Shown here piece by piece: positions 1 to 8,400 of a stretch of DNA of 24,149 nt. The notes beneath the pieces are model-generated. The model had not been told where the DNA came from. It worked only from the letters and a program-made list of their open reading frames with translations, and ran no database searches. Position numbers and translations under genes: made by a program. Where the stretch lies: contig JBBTCJ010000116.1 in NCBI GenBank assembly GCA_038043285.1, forward strand, positions 1 to 24,149. The letters are read 5' to 3'. Numbering within the stretch: the stretch's first letter is position 1; every line of letters begins with the position of its first letter. The stretch is from JBBTCJ01 sp038043285. GTDB taxonomy: Bacteria; Planctomycetota; Phycisphaerae; UBA1845.

Positions 1-291
1 GTACAGCGGATGGAACCCGGTCGTCTTGGTGACGCCGTCGGCCGTAGCCCACTCGCCATGTGCAAGACGTTGTGCGACGGAGAAATAGTAATAAGCGTCG
101 TCCGCGACGTAACGCACCACTCTTTCGCGCGAACAACAAGCCAGATAGGCCGGAAAGCCAACGTTGATCAGGACGGCGAGAAGAACCAGCGCGGCGGCAG
201 GGAGCATCAGGCGCGATGGAAACGGGCCTGGAGGCGAATCCGTATCGCCTTGCGGAACGATGCAGATATCAGGCCGAGCGTCCGCGATCAT
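1..291 (-). CDS. Integral-membrane glycosyltransferase (GT39/ArnT-like), N-terminal part; runs off the left edge
   Basis: The minus-strand frame from ATG at 291 is open for 97 codons to the window edge, and an in-frame TGA lies six codons upstream, so the start is well fixed. Residues 28-51 form a hydrophobic membrane segment. It is followed by YVADDAYYYFSVAQRL (61-76) and TTGFHPLY (90-97). An acidic pair just after the first membrane helix, followed by a Tyr-rich stretch and a GFHPL motif, is typical of bacterial polyprenyl-phosphate-sugar-dependent membrane glycosyltransferases, where the acidic residues sit at the catalytic site in the first periplasmic loop. The sugar and acceptor cannot be told from this fragment. 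It lies 47 bp downstream of the gene at 339-1547 on the same strand and could be co-transcribed. No strong ribosome binding site is visible. Confidence 0.75.
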   Translation of the reverse strand, partial: MIADARPDICIVPQGDTDSPPGPFPSRLMLPAAALVLLAVLINVGFPAYLACCSRERVVRYVADDAYYYFSVAQRLAHGEWATADGVTKTTGFHPLY

Positions 292-338
292 AGCGCGACA
301 ACGACATCAATGCCGGCGGACCCATCCTACGGTTCTAG

Positions 339-1547
339 CTACGGGCGCAGGTGCACGCGCGCACGCACGCGGTTGTTCGATTGATCGTAGACCTCGAAGC
401 TCATTCCCTCGATCGTCAAGTCCTCGATCGCGTCCGCGAGCTTGTCGAGGTCGAAGGACCAGTACACGTCCACGGTCACGGTTCCCTCGACGGCCTCGCG
501 GATTTTGATGCCTTCCTCGCCCAGCTTAACCCCTTCGACTCCCAGCAGGACCGGCTGAATCCTCTTTCGGAAATCACTTCTGGAGCAGCCGTCGAAGATC
601 ACCGGAATGATTTGGAACGAGGTGAGCCGCTTCCGCCAATTCTCTCCGATGGAGCGGAGAAGTTTAGGCCCGACTTCGTCGGCGAGCTTCTCGAAGGCCG
701 AGTCGCCTGACCCCGCCGAAGTGCTCAGGGTGGATTTCTCAGGGCGATACACCTCGGAAACCAGCATGTCGCCGCTGTCGGCGAGGACCGCGCGGACCGT
801 CAGGCTCACGTCCCACCGCTGCGTCGGGCGACCGCCGATGGGGACGGTTCCGCCGCGCTTGGCCTCCGCGCGACCGACGATCAGTACGTCCACACCGAAG
901 GATGCGGCCCGCGTCGCCATCGAACGAACATCGTCCAAAGCCATGGCCAGATCGACGTCGCGCTGAACCACCTGTTCAATGACGCCCTTGTCGGCGAGTT
1001 TCACGTCGTTTTTCAGGAAGTGGCTCTCCAGCCGCGACTGACAGATGCCGTTGGGCTTGGCCGGGTTCGGGTCGTCCATGTCGTTGTCCTCGACGACGAT
1101 CAACGCGCAACGCGGGTTGCCCATGTCGTGGCGGATGTGGGCGAACATAGCCTCCCAATCCGAAGCGAACTTGCCGGTGGACACGGTGGCCGCGATCTCG
1201 CAGAGGGATTCGTCGCCCTCGTCCCATTCGCGGGTCTTGCGGAACTCGGTGACGTATCCGACAGCGTTGGCGAGGATGCGGTCCTTCTTTACGGCGAAAT
1301 CCTCAACGTTGGTGTAGGCATTGATTCGCTCTCCGCACGCCTGAGCGACGGCCTGGCGCTTGGCCTCGTCACATGCTTTCTCTTTCGCACCGGCGCCGCC
1401 GCGGGCCGCGCGACCGATTGCGGTGACCGACTTGACGTCTTGCGCAAAGGCTCCAGCCGAAACCGGCGCGAGCATGGTAACGATCCCCATCGCCAGGATT
1501 CTCAACCAGATCGAGAACCTCCGGTCATCCACCTGATACACGTTCAT
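339..1547 (-). CDS. Exported FlgT/LPP20-like protein of unknown function
   Basis: 402 residues. The N terminus has a basic stretch and a hydrophobic core (about 12-35) ending SAGAFAQ, so a signal peptide cut near residue 36 is likely and the protein would be periplasmic or outer-membrane associated. Residues about 42-125 (GRAARGGAGAKEKACDEAKR, then VGYVTEF) resemble the N-terminal domain of FlgT and LPP20-like proteins: an alanine-rich helix of 'EAkrqAvaqa' type followed by a strand ending in YV. Residues about 145-265 look like the CsgG/TolB-N type fold often found after it (CALIVVEDN, FGVDVLIVGRAEA, WDVSLTVRAVLADSGDML). Nothing else flagellar is nearby, so a flagellar role is not supported. 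A purine-rich ribosome binding site (AAGGGA) lies about 5 nt before the ATG. The gene is 124 bp downstream of the dioxygenase gene on the same strand. Confidence 0.6.
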   Translation of the reverse strand: MNVYQVDDRRFSIWLRILAMGIVTMLAPVSAGAFAQDVKSVTAIGRAARGGAGAKEKACDEAKRQAVAQACGERINAYTNVEDFAVKKDRILANAVGYVTEFRKTREWDEGDESLCEIAATVSTGKFASDWEAMFAHIRHDMGNPRCALIVVEDNDMDDPNPAKPNGICQSRLESHFLKNDVKLADKGVIEQVVQRDVDLAMALDDVRSMATRAASFGVDVLIVGRAEAKRGGTVPIGGRPTQRWDVSLTVRAVLADSGDMLVSEVYRPEKSTLSTSAGSGDSAFEKLADEVGPKLLRSIGENWRKRLTSFQIIPVIFDGCSRSDFRKRIQPVLLGVEGVKLGEEGIKIREAVEGTVTVDVYWSFDLDKLADAIEDLTIEGMSFEVYDQSNNRVRARVHLRP

Positions 1548-1671
1548 TGTTCCCTTCTCGCAACGTCTACGGGTCGGTGGTAGCGCATTCTTGGGTCGCG
1601 CCTACAGATCAGATCCGCCTCCGTCAGGGAGCGGACCATCTGAACAAAACCATTCCAACTGCGGCGGACCA

Positions 1672-2223
1672 CTAGCCACGCTTCGGCGGAGGCGGCTGGG
1701 CTTCCGTCGGCGGGGCGATGATGCTCCCCGTCGATTTGCACCGCCGCAGATTCTCGTTGGACCAGAATTCGTTCATGATCCGCTTGAGATCCTCCTGGAT
1801 GTTCTTCAACGTAAACTCAGCTTCGTACACCAGTTCATGGGTGTCGTCCGAGTACCACTGAAGCTTGTCCTTCATTCCCGGTCGTCGCATCTGTTCGATG
1901 ACCAGACCGACGGTGTTCCGCGGTCGCCGCGGACTGTGCGGGACGAGCGGCGGCAGCAGAAACACTTCGCCCTCGTAAATGTGAATGTCACGGGGGTCTT
2001 TGGTCTCCGGGTCGATCACCCGCACGGTGACGTCGCCCTCGATCTGGTAGAAGAACTCGCCCGTTTCATTGACGTGGTAATCCTTGCGCGAGTTGGGTCC
2101 GCCGACGACCATTACGATGAAGTTCTCGTCCTGCCAGATGCACTTGTTGCCTACTGGCGGTTTGAAAAGGTGCCGGTTTTCCTCGACCCATTGCTTCAAG
2201 TTGACCGGATTGAAAACGCCCAT
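1672..2223 (-). CDS. nbaC: 3-hydroxyanthranilate 3,4-dioxygenase
   Basis: 183 residues, the usual length of bacterial enzymes of this family (EC 1.13.11.6). They open the ring of 3-hydroxyanthranilate with O2 in tryptophan breakdown or in quinolinate/NAD synthesis. The cupin iron ligands can be placed as H50, E56 (YHVNETGEFFYQ) and H96 (LVPHSPRRP). The substrate-binding residues known from the family correspond to R46, R100 and E110. The C-terminal rubredoxin-like site of characterised bacterial enzymes uses four cysteines. Here the matching positions are S125, T128, C162 and T165, so that second iron site is lost while the catalytic site is intact. A strong GAGGAG ribosome binding site (complement at 2230-2235) sits about 6-7 nt before the ATG. 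No other kynurenine-pathway gene is in the window. Confidence 0.93.
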   Translation of the reverse strand: MGVFNPVNLKQWVEENRHLFKPPVGNKCIWQDENFIVMVVGGPNSRKDYHVNETGEFFYQIEGDVTVRVIDPETKDPRDIHIYEGEVFLLPPLVPHSPRRPRNTVGLVIEQMRRPGMKDKLQWYSDDTHELVYEAEFTLKNIQEDLKRIMNEFWSNENLRRCKSTGSIIAPPTEAQPPPPKRG

Positions 2224-2630
2224 CGATCGCTCCTCTTCGCCGAAACCCTAGGCCGGCGACGCCTACGCCGACGGTGAGCGCATCAGATCGTAGTCCCGGA
2301 CGGCGCCGTGACGGTCGCCGCAACAATCTTTGTCCGGGTCGGACGCGAACGGCGGGCAACAGCATAGACAGGTATCCAGGCGAGCACAAATGCCGCTCCG
2401 CCGGCAAGGTCTTCCATCCGGAATCGCGCTATCAAGTCGGGCGGCGGCAGCGACCCCTCATGCTCCGCAGGTGAACTCGGCTCGCGTGACCTCGCGGTGC
2501 GAGGCTCGCCATCGGGGCGACAGGATCCGCTCGCCGTCGTCCGTTCTGCGTGTCGATGACCTTGGCGTCGCGGCCCGATGAGATACAATGTCCGCACGGA
2601 ATCGCTGTTGTCCGACGAGGATCGCGTCGC
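2224..2630. other. Divergent intergenic region between nbaC and accD
   Basis: About 400 bp between two divergent genes. The accD-proximal end holds a plausible promoter (listed separately). A 44-codon minus-strand frame at 2283-2417 (starts MEDLAGGAAFVLAW) encodes one hydrophobic stretch and a basic tail, but it has no ribosome binding site and is not called as a gene. Nothing else stands out. Confidence 0.4.
2562..2589 (+). promoter_or_regulatory. Putative sigma70-type promoter of accD
   Basis: TTGGCG (2562-2567) and TACAAT (2584-2589) are separated by 16 bp. Transcription would begin near 2596, about 35 nt before the ATG at 2631. This supports the shorter accD start, because a GTG start at 2550 would lie upstream of the promoter. 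It is a motif match only. Confidence 0.4.
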
Positions 2631-3437
2631 ATGGTGGATGAACGTCCCGGCGTGCCGGCAGGGCTTTGGACTCGTTGCGATAGCTGCGAGCACATGGTCT
2701 ATGAGCCGGAAATCGTCCAGAATCTTTACGTCTGTACCGAGTGCGGGCACCATCGCCGCGTCGACGCCCGCGCACGGATCAAGCAGCTCGTCGACCCCGA
2801 CTCCTTCGAAGAGTTCGCCCACGACCTTCGCTCCAACGACCCGCTCAAGTTCAAGGATCGGATCCCCTACACCGAGCGGCTGCAAGCCGAGCAGGAGAAA
2901 ACCGGCGAACTCGAAGCCATCGTCGTGGGACGGGCGTTCGTCCGCGGACGATCGGTCATCCTCGGCGTGATGAACCCCTTTTTCATCATGGCCTCCATGG
3001 GAGCCGTGGTCGGCGAAAAAGTAACCCGGGCGATCGAGCGGGCCATCGAGGAAAACCTCCCCCTGGTCATCGTGACCGCCTCCGGCGGGGCGCGTATGCA
3101 GGAGGGGATGATCTCCCTGGTGCAGATGGCCAAGACCGCCGCCGCCCTCGCCCGACTTGACGACGCGGGGGGCCTCTACATCGTGGTCGCGACCGATCCC
3201 ACGACGGCCGGAGTGGCTGCCAGCTTTGCCAGCCTGGGCGACGTGATCCTCGCCGAACCCAAGGCCATGATCGGCTTCGCCGGTCCCCGCGTCATCGCCA
3301 ACACCATCAACGCCGAACTTCCCGCCGGCTTCCAGACCGCCGAGTTCATGCTGCAACACGGCTTCGTCGACCGCATCGTTCCCCGACCCGACCTCCGCCG
3401 TGAGATCGCAAGGATCATTGACTACTGCGGAAAGTGA
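2631..3437 (+). CDS. accD: Acetyl-CoA carboxylase carboxyltransferase subunit beta
   Basis: 268 residues. With AccA this subunit transfers the carboxyl group from biotinyl-BCCP to acetyl-CoA to make malonyl-CoA, the first committed step of fatty-acid synthesis, in the cytoplasm. The N-terminal zinc ribbon is C16-x2-C19-x15-C35-x2-C38 (WTRCDSCEHMVYEPE, VCTECGHH). The carboxyltransferase core has the ASGGARMQEG motif, DPTTAGVAASFASLGD and IGFAGPRVI. I chose ATG 2631 because GAGG lies 10 nt upstream, a promoter precedes it, and it leaves 12 residues before the conserved Trp, as is usual. A longer frame from GTG 2550 is possible. The protein lacks the acidic/proline C-terminal tail of the E. coli protein (304 residues). 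accA is not in the window. The last 52 bp are duplicated downstream (3727-3778). Confidence 0.95.
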   Translation: MVDERPGVPAGLWTRCDSCEHMVYEPEIVQNLYVCTECGHHRRVDARARIKQLVDPDSFEEFAHDLRSNDPLKFKDRIPYTERLQAEQEKTGELEAIVVGRAFVRGRSVILGVMNPFFIMASMGAVVGEKVTRAIERAIEENLPLVIVTASGGARMQEGMISLVQMAKTAAALARLDDAGGLYIVVATDPTTAGVAASFASLGDVILAEPKAMIGFAGPRVIANTINAELPAGFQTAEFMLQHGFVDRIVPRPDLRREIARIIDYCGK

Positions 3438-3988
3438 CGCGTTGGTTTGGCTGTCGAACGACGCCCGGACGCGGCGGATCCGATGCTCCAAGCCTCGATA
3501 GGAGTGCGTGGCCCACCATGCGTGCTCATTGCGGGTCGAGGAGGCAGTGGCCGCGTGGTGGACAACGGTGGGGGAAGGAAACCGTGTCGAACTGGGCGAG
3601 GTCGCAGTGGTCGAGGGTCCGGTGGATCGTCCGCGCGGCTGGATCGCGGCGGTCAAGGGCTGGCCGATCATTGGGTGATGCGATCGGCCCGCGATATCGC
3701 CTCCCCCACCTCTAAAGGGGCTGGGCGACCCGACCTCCGACGCGAGATCACAAGGATCATTGACTACTGCGGAAAGTGGCCGACGAACCGCGATGCGCAC
3801 CGTCTACTTTCCCGCAAGTTTGTTTCGTGCGTACGCCGATAATTTTTTCGCGGTCAGGCGTGCTCCTTGCTCATGTCACCATCGGTGCGGCTAGGCGGCC
3901 ACTTGTCGCGGACCTCGGCGGGTGTGGTGGAACCGCACTTCAACGGATTGAAGTCTGAAAGCCTCCTACGGAGGGGCGGCCCGATTGT
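3438..3988. other. Gene-poor stretch downstream of accD containing a duplicated accD tail
   Basis: About 550 bp with no convincing gene. The plus-strand frame continuous with accD after its TGA is open to 3842 and includes the second copy of the accD tail, but between the two copies it is Arg/Gly/Ser-rich and looks non-coding. The segment 3438-3726 has no terminal inverted repeats or transposase that I could find. The part just before the second copy (about 3700-3726) is a short C-rich then G-rich stretch of the kind seen in intergenic repeats, but no second copy of it is in the window. Confidence 0.45.
3727..3778 (+). repeat. Second copy of the last 52 bp of accD
   Basis: Positions 3727-3778 match 3385-3436 at 49 of 52 bases, an offset of exactly 342 bp, so the copy is in the accD reading frame. 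Of the three differences, two are silent (CGC/CGA and CGT/CGC, both Arg) and one changes Ala to Thr. The accD TGA is TGG here, so the frame runs on for a further 20 codons to TAA ending at 3842. A simple tandem duplication would duplicate all 342 bp; only these 52 bp are shared. Confidence 0.9.
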
Positions 3989-4240
3989 ATGAATCATCGA
4001 CGACGGACGGTGACGGTGCTGCTGTCGCTGGCGGCAGGCATGACGGGAACGGCTTCTTTACTCACCTGGCTCGAACCGACCAGCCGGTCGGCCAAGCCGG
4101 CCTTTGCGAAGTCGCCGATCGCTTCGACGGAGTCGTTGGCCCGCCTCACAGTCGGCGAACCTCCCGCTTCCAAACCCGAGAGTCGGCACGAGGTTCTCCT
4201 GGCGGCCACGCCTTCCTTCGGCGTAGGCGAATCTCAGTAG
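3989..4240 (+). CDS. Small hypothetical exported or membrane-anchored protein
   Basis: 83 residues starting MNHRRRTVTVLLSLAAGM: a basic N terminus, a hydrophobic segment (about 8-27), then a Ser/Pro/Ala-rich, probably unstructured tail. This suggests an exported or inner-membrane-anchored protein with its tail outside. GGAGGGG (3970-3976) lies 12 nt before the ATG, a slightly long but usable spacing. Third-position GC is high through the first 70 codons, which favours real coding. The protein ends without a recognisable domain, and the following 380 bp contain no clear continuation, so it may be the surviving N terminus of a longer, decayed or frameshifted protein. I do not recognise a family. 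Confidence 0.45.
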   Translation: MNHRRRTVTVLLSLAAGMTGTASLLTWLEPTSRSAKPAFAKSPIASTESLARLTVGEPPASKPESRHEVLLAATPSFGVGESQ

Positions 4241-4623
4241 CCTCGAAACCGGCGGAACCCTCTCGATCTCGCCCGTTTGGAATAGCCGTCCCACACCATC
4301 GCGGATAGCATTCCGTCCTTGCGCATCATACGAAGCCAAGGATTCAGCAACGCTACCGGCGGAGGCCACTGGCGGCTCGTCCGCGAGTGGGAGCGACGCG
4401 CGGCTCATCGTTGACGCGCCCATGACCGGCGGCCAGCCATCCTGCTTACCCGGCCCTACGATCGAACAGGGCTTCCCAGTTTCGCCAGTTTATCATCGTG
4501 ATCACCGGCGTTGTTTGCCTTTTTGGATTTGCTTGGGCGAGTCGATACCTGTACGAGCCGTCATCCGCGATCACGGAGACGCGGCCGGTCGGCGTAACCT
4601 GTTCAAAGAACACGGAGGTTCCC
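4241..4623. other. Unassigned region between two small plus-strand ORFs
   Basis: About 380 bp. Frames are open on both strands but none has a good start, ribosome binding site and codon pattern together. The frame of the following gene is open from 4426 and encodes a hydrophobic stretch (FIIVITGVVCLFGFAW, from about 4489), so a longer membrane-anchored version of that gene starting at GTG 4498 cannot be excluded. A minus-strand frame (4446-4682, TTG start) also reads plausibly but is antisense to it. Confidence 0.3.
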
Positions 4624-5181
4624 ATGGGATCGGCAAGGTACCGTGTACGAATCGGGAAAGTCCCCGGCGGGCTTTCGGGCAAAGCGCGGCAAAACTCTTC
4701 GTTGAGCCGGGCTTCGCGGATTCACGCCCAGCAGTTGATCGAGGAGTATCTCGACGCGACGGACGAAGACGACGCGATGCCGCAGCGTTCGATCCGCTTC
4801 GGGCATCGCGCCGAGTTCATCCCGACCGCAACGGAGACGTTGGAGTCGGCGGACCCAACCGAAAGCGTCCCCGACGAACAGCTCCAACTCTCGTGGGAGC
4901 GGTCCACGCCCGACTTCGCCGACGCGGCGGCGGTGGCTTCCGACAGCACCGACGAGCGCTTGGACGCCCAGTTGACGCTCCGGTCCGCTCCTACGGTCGA
5001 TCGTCGAATCCTTGTGGGGCAAGCCGCGGTTGCGACGCGACGTCCCGACCAGGATGCCAAGGCGAACCGACTTGACGTCGACACGACCCCGTTTCGCCCC
5101 GCGCGATTTGTTTATGGTTGCCTGTTGGGCAGCGCCGCCGCGGCAGCCATCCTGCTTATCGTCCAACTGGCGCTGCTGTAG
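4624..5181 (+). CDS. Hypothetical protein with a C-terminal membrane anchor
   Basis: 185 residues from ATG 4624, chosen because a perfect GGAGG (4614-4618) stands 5 nt before it. An alternative GTG start at 4498 would add 42 residues including a hydrophobic N-terminal segment. The first 35 residues are basic (MGSARYRVRIGKVPGG). The middle is acidic and Asp/Glu/Ser/Thr-rich, with QQLIEEYLDATDEDDAM as a probable helix. The end (about 158-185) is one strongly hydrophobic helix (GCLLGSAAAAAILLIVQLAL) with almost nothing after it, so the protein is likely tail-anchored with its bulk in the cytoplasm. I recognise no family. GC-rich third positions from about 4690 onward support coding. It converges on the giant gene at 5469. 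Confidence 0.6.
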   Translation: MGSARYRVRIGKVPGGLSGKARQNSSLSRASRIHAQQLIEEYLDATDEDDAMPQRSIRFGHRAEFIPTATETLESADPTESVPDEQLQLSWERSTPDFADAAAVASDSTDERLDAQLTLRSAPTVDRRILVGQAAVATRRPDQDAKANRLDVDTTPFRPARFVYGCLLGSAAAAAILLIVQLALL

Positions 5182-5223
5182 ACGGATGGTTCCGCGGCGC
5201 GGGCAACGCGGCCATCTCGACTC

Positions 5224-5269
5224 AAAAAAAGAGGCCGCCGCCGGAGGCTATGCGAGCCTGCGGCGGCGG
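5224..5269 (-). terminator. Rho-independent terminator, mainly for the minus-strand giant gene
   Basis: A 14-bp stem with one mismatch (5235-5248 with 5256-5269, 7-nt loop) is followed on the minus strand by seven U (A-run 5224-5230). It lies about 200 bp past the stop of the 5469-10532 gene. On the plus strand it has no U-run but may still help end the 4624-5181 transcript. Confidence 0.65.
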
Positions 5270-5350
5270 ATCACTACCGGACTAGGCGGCCAACAACCGC
5301 CCGGATCAACCACTTTCACATCCTGCTAAGTAGGAACGCGGAGAGACTTA

Positions 5351-5450
5351 CGCTCCTGAGCCGCAGGCTTCAGCCTGCGCGACACTACGAACGCCGGTCC
5401 CCTTGCGATGGTGCTGCATCGCCCGGGCTAAAGCCCGCGGCTCAGGGCAG
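5351..5450. repeat. REP-like intergenic palindromic element (nested hairpins)
   Basis: An outer 10-bp perfect inverted repeat (5355-5364 with 5437-5446) encloses two smaller perfect hairpins. One is a 7-bp stem with a 4-nt loop (5362-5368 with 5373-5379); the other is a 6-bp stem with a 2-nt loop (5424-5429 with 5432-5437). The whole can fold as a three-way or cruciform structure on either strand. Its position between convergent 3' ends and its symmetry are typical of interspersed REP-type elements. No second copy is in the window. Confidence 0.6.
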
Positions 5451-5468
5451 ATTACTCTGCGTCTCTAC

Positions 5469-8400
5469 TTAGTGGACCACCAGATTGCCTCCATCCAACA
5501 ACTGCTCGACGGTCTTCACGCCATCCCATTTGCTGGCGTACCACAACCCGCCGTCCTTGTTCCAGATCGTGATGCCCATCGTGTCGGTCGAGCCAGGCTC
5601 GCCGTTGTCGTCCATCGTGACCTGGAGCGTCGCGTTGCTGTCCACGGAAAACGGCGCCGCCGGGTTCGTAATGTCCTTAATGTTGACCTTGCCATTGAAC
5701 ACGGCCTTACCCGTACTGACCTGCGTGGACAACGAGGTCATCGCCGTGCCCTTGATCTGATAGATGTGCAGCCCATCGGTTTCGGTGCGACGAACGATGG
5801 TGTTCATGCTGCCCTGTAGGTTCCGACCGGTTTTGGTGTACTTGACGCTGAAACCGAAGTTGTTCTTCGAGCCGACGTCCCCGGCCTTCAGTCCCGCGGA
5901 GTTCGTCAACCGCAGGTATCCGCCGCCGCTGATGAAGTTAGCGGCCAGCGGGCGGGACACAGTAACGATCACATCGTCCGCGGTGCTGTCGCGTGTGTAA
6001 TAGTGCCCGACGATGATCCCGACGCGCGGCGAGATGCTGTCGGCGCTGCCGAGGTTCGCCGTCCAGATGCAGGTCGCCGTGCCGGTCAACGTGTCGCCCA
6101 TGCTGACCAAACCGACGGACGCCGTGCACAGGACCGCGTCGAAGTTGTCGCTATCGACGAAGGTCACCGTGGCGTTGCGCACGTCGCCGGGATCGGCGTC
6201 ATAGTCAGGGTCGGCGGGGACGGCTGTGACGTCTTGGACTGTCGCGGCCAACGTCACATAGGCGATGTTGCTCGTCGTTGTCGAGGTCGAGGCGAACAGT
6301 GCCCCGGTGTAGGTCACGCGGGCGTCCTCCTGCACGACGACGACGGTGATGTCGGCGTTGCTCGATCCGCCCTCGTCGTCGGCAATGGTAGCCCGAAGGA
6401 CATACGTCCCCGGGCCCTCGTACATGTTGCCTGACAGCGTCCACTCGCACAGTCCGCTCGAGCATCCGTTCTCGGCAAGCGACAAACTTGCCGGCAGACC
6501 GGCGGTGAACGTCCCGCCGTCCTTGTTCCATTGCGTCGAAATCGACAAGACGTCCAGCGAGCAATCGTCCGCCTGGATGCTCACGGGAGCGATGGGATCG
6601 CTGTATTGCACGGTCTGCGCGCCGGGGCTGACGCCGACGAGCGGATCGCCATTGATCGCACAGACGAAGTTGCCGAACACGACGATCGTGTCCACGCGCC
6701 ATCCGGTGCTCGCGACGCTGCTGTCGGACCCGAACCGCCAGCGCAACTGGACGTTCTGTCCGGCCGCGGCCGCAGGCAGATTCACCTCCGTGGTGATGTA
6801 TCCGCCGGAGCTTCCGCTCCACGCCTGGCGGCCCGGCAGCGGATTGCTGAATCCCGTGGACAGCGTCCGGTTGTACCCGCCGGCGATGAAGCTTCCCCCG
6901 GCGGTGAGGATGTCGGCGAAGGCTCCGCCGTTCAAGCTGATTTCCAACACGCCGCCGTCGTAGCCCGACTCGGTGGCGTAGTTGTTGCGGAAGCTGATTC
7001 GCCCGCCCGGTCCCAGAACCGCGAATACCGGCGAGTGCAGTCGGACGTCATGAACGCTGGCCACATCGGGTACGAATGCTGTGTTCGGCGCCGTATCCGG
7101 AGAAGTGTTGACCGTTCGCCAGTTGTTTGTGGAAAGCCCCGAGGCCACCGTCGCCGTCCACCCCGCGGGAATGGCGGGCGCAACCGCGCCGTCGAAGTTC
7201 TCGCTGAGGCTCACGGTCAGCACACCCAGCGTGAAGTTGTACGAAACCGTTCCCAGGTCGAACGCGCCGTCCTGAAGCTGCAACGTGGCCACGAGTTGGT
7301 CACCGCAGTTCATTCCCGGATCGACTCTGAAGGAGAACACCTGTGTCCCTATGCCCCCGGCCCCGGCGATGGCGCCGTAGGCGTGCGGTCCGTCAGGATC
7401 GGTGACTCCGCCGGTCGCCAGCAGCGTGGCGACCAGATTGGTGGTCGAGGCGCTGCCCAGGTTCCGCAACGCGAAGTCCACGGTGGCTTTCTCGTTCGGA
7501 TCCAGGGCGTTGTTCGCCGGCGCGTAGCACTCTTCGACGATGCTCGATCCATGTGCGAACAAGTCGTAGGTGCAGGTGAAGGCCGACGAGACGACGATCG
7601 TGTCTACCCGCCAACCCGTCCCGCCGACGCTGCTGTCCGAGCCAAAGCGCCAGCGTAACTGGACGTTCTGCCCGGCGGAGGCAGCGGGTAGATTTACCAC
7701 GGACGTGAGGTATCCACCGGAGCTTCCACTCCACGCCTGCCGACCTGGCAACGGGTTGCTGAAACCCGTGCTCAGCGTTCGGTTGTACCCACCGCTGACG
7801 AAGCTCCCTCCGGCCGCGAGGATATCGATAAAAGCTCCGCCGTTGATGCTGATTTCCAACACGCCGCCGTCGTAGCCCGACTCAGTGGCGTAGTTGTTGC
7901 GGAAGCTGAGCTGCGCACCCGCCACCGGCGTGGTGAAGCCCAGTGAATTCAAGCGGACGTCATGCACGCTCGCCACATCGGGAACGAAGGCCGTGTTCGG
8001 CGCCGTGTCCGCACTGCTGGCCGCCGTCCTCCAGTTGTTTCCGGAAGAACCCGTTGCGACAGTCGCCGTCCATCCCGCGGGCAATGCGGGAGCAACGACG
8101 CCGTCGAAGTTCTCCATCAGCGACACAGTTTGCGCGCCCAGGTTGAACGAATAGGTGACGTTTCCCAGGTCCATCGCGCCGTCCTGCAAGTGCAGCGTGG
8201 CGATGAGTTGCCCCCCGCACGACAGGCTCGGATCGGCCGTGAACGTAAACGGTTGCGTGCCCGTTCCGCCGGAACCGACAACCACGCCGTAGGTCGTCGG
8301 ACCGTCCGGGTTGGTCACGCCGCCCGTCGGAAGCAACGTGGCCATCAAATTGATCGTGTCGCCCGGACCGATGTTCTTCAACGTAAAGTTTACGGTGACC

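Noticed and set aside
1580..1660. Weak inverted repeat between the dioxygenase and the FlgT-like gene (around 1607-1641)
   Set aside because: The stem has bulges and no U-run on the minus strand, so a terminator call is not supported.
2283..2417. 44-codon minus-strand ORF with one hydrophobic stretch
   Set aside because: No ribosome binding site, no recognisable family, and expected by chance in a 400-bp GC-rich gap.
2283..3800. A 505-codon minus-strand open frame covering accD and its surroundings
   Set aside because: It is antisense to accD, which has clear family motifs. Its translation is Arg/Ser/His-rich, and the length arises from GC-rich codon structure.
3447..3842. 131-codon plus-strand ORF containing the duplicated accD tail
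   Set aside because: Only the 52-bp repeat is protein-like; the rest is Gly/Arg/Ser-rich with no proper start. It is better explained as a duplication scar.
4446..4682. 78-codon minus-strand ORF with a plausible-looking translation
   Set aside because: TTG start without a good ribosome binding site, and antisense to the start of the 4624-5181 gene, which has a perfect GGAGG.
6531..7658. 375-codon plus-strand open frame
   Set aside because: Antisense to the giant surface protein, whose duplicated domains are clear; the plus-strand translation is Arg/Val/Gly-rich without motifs.
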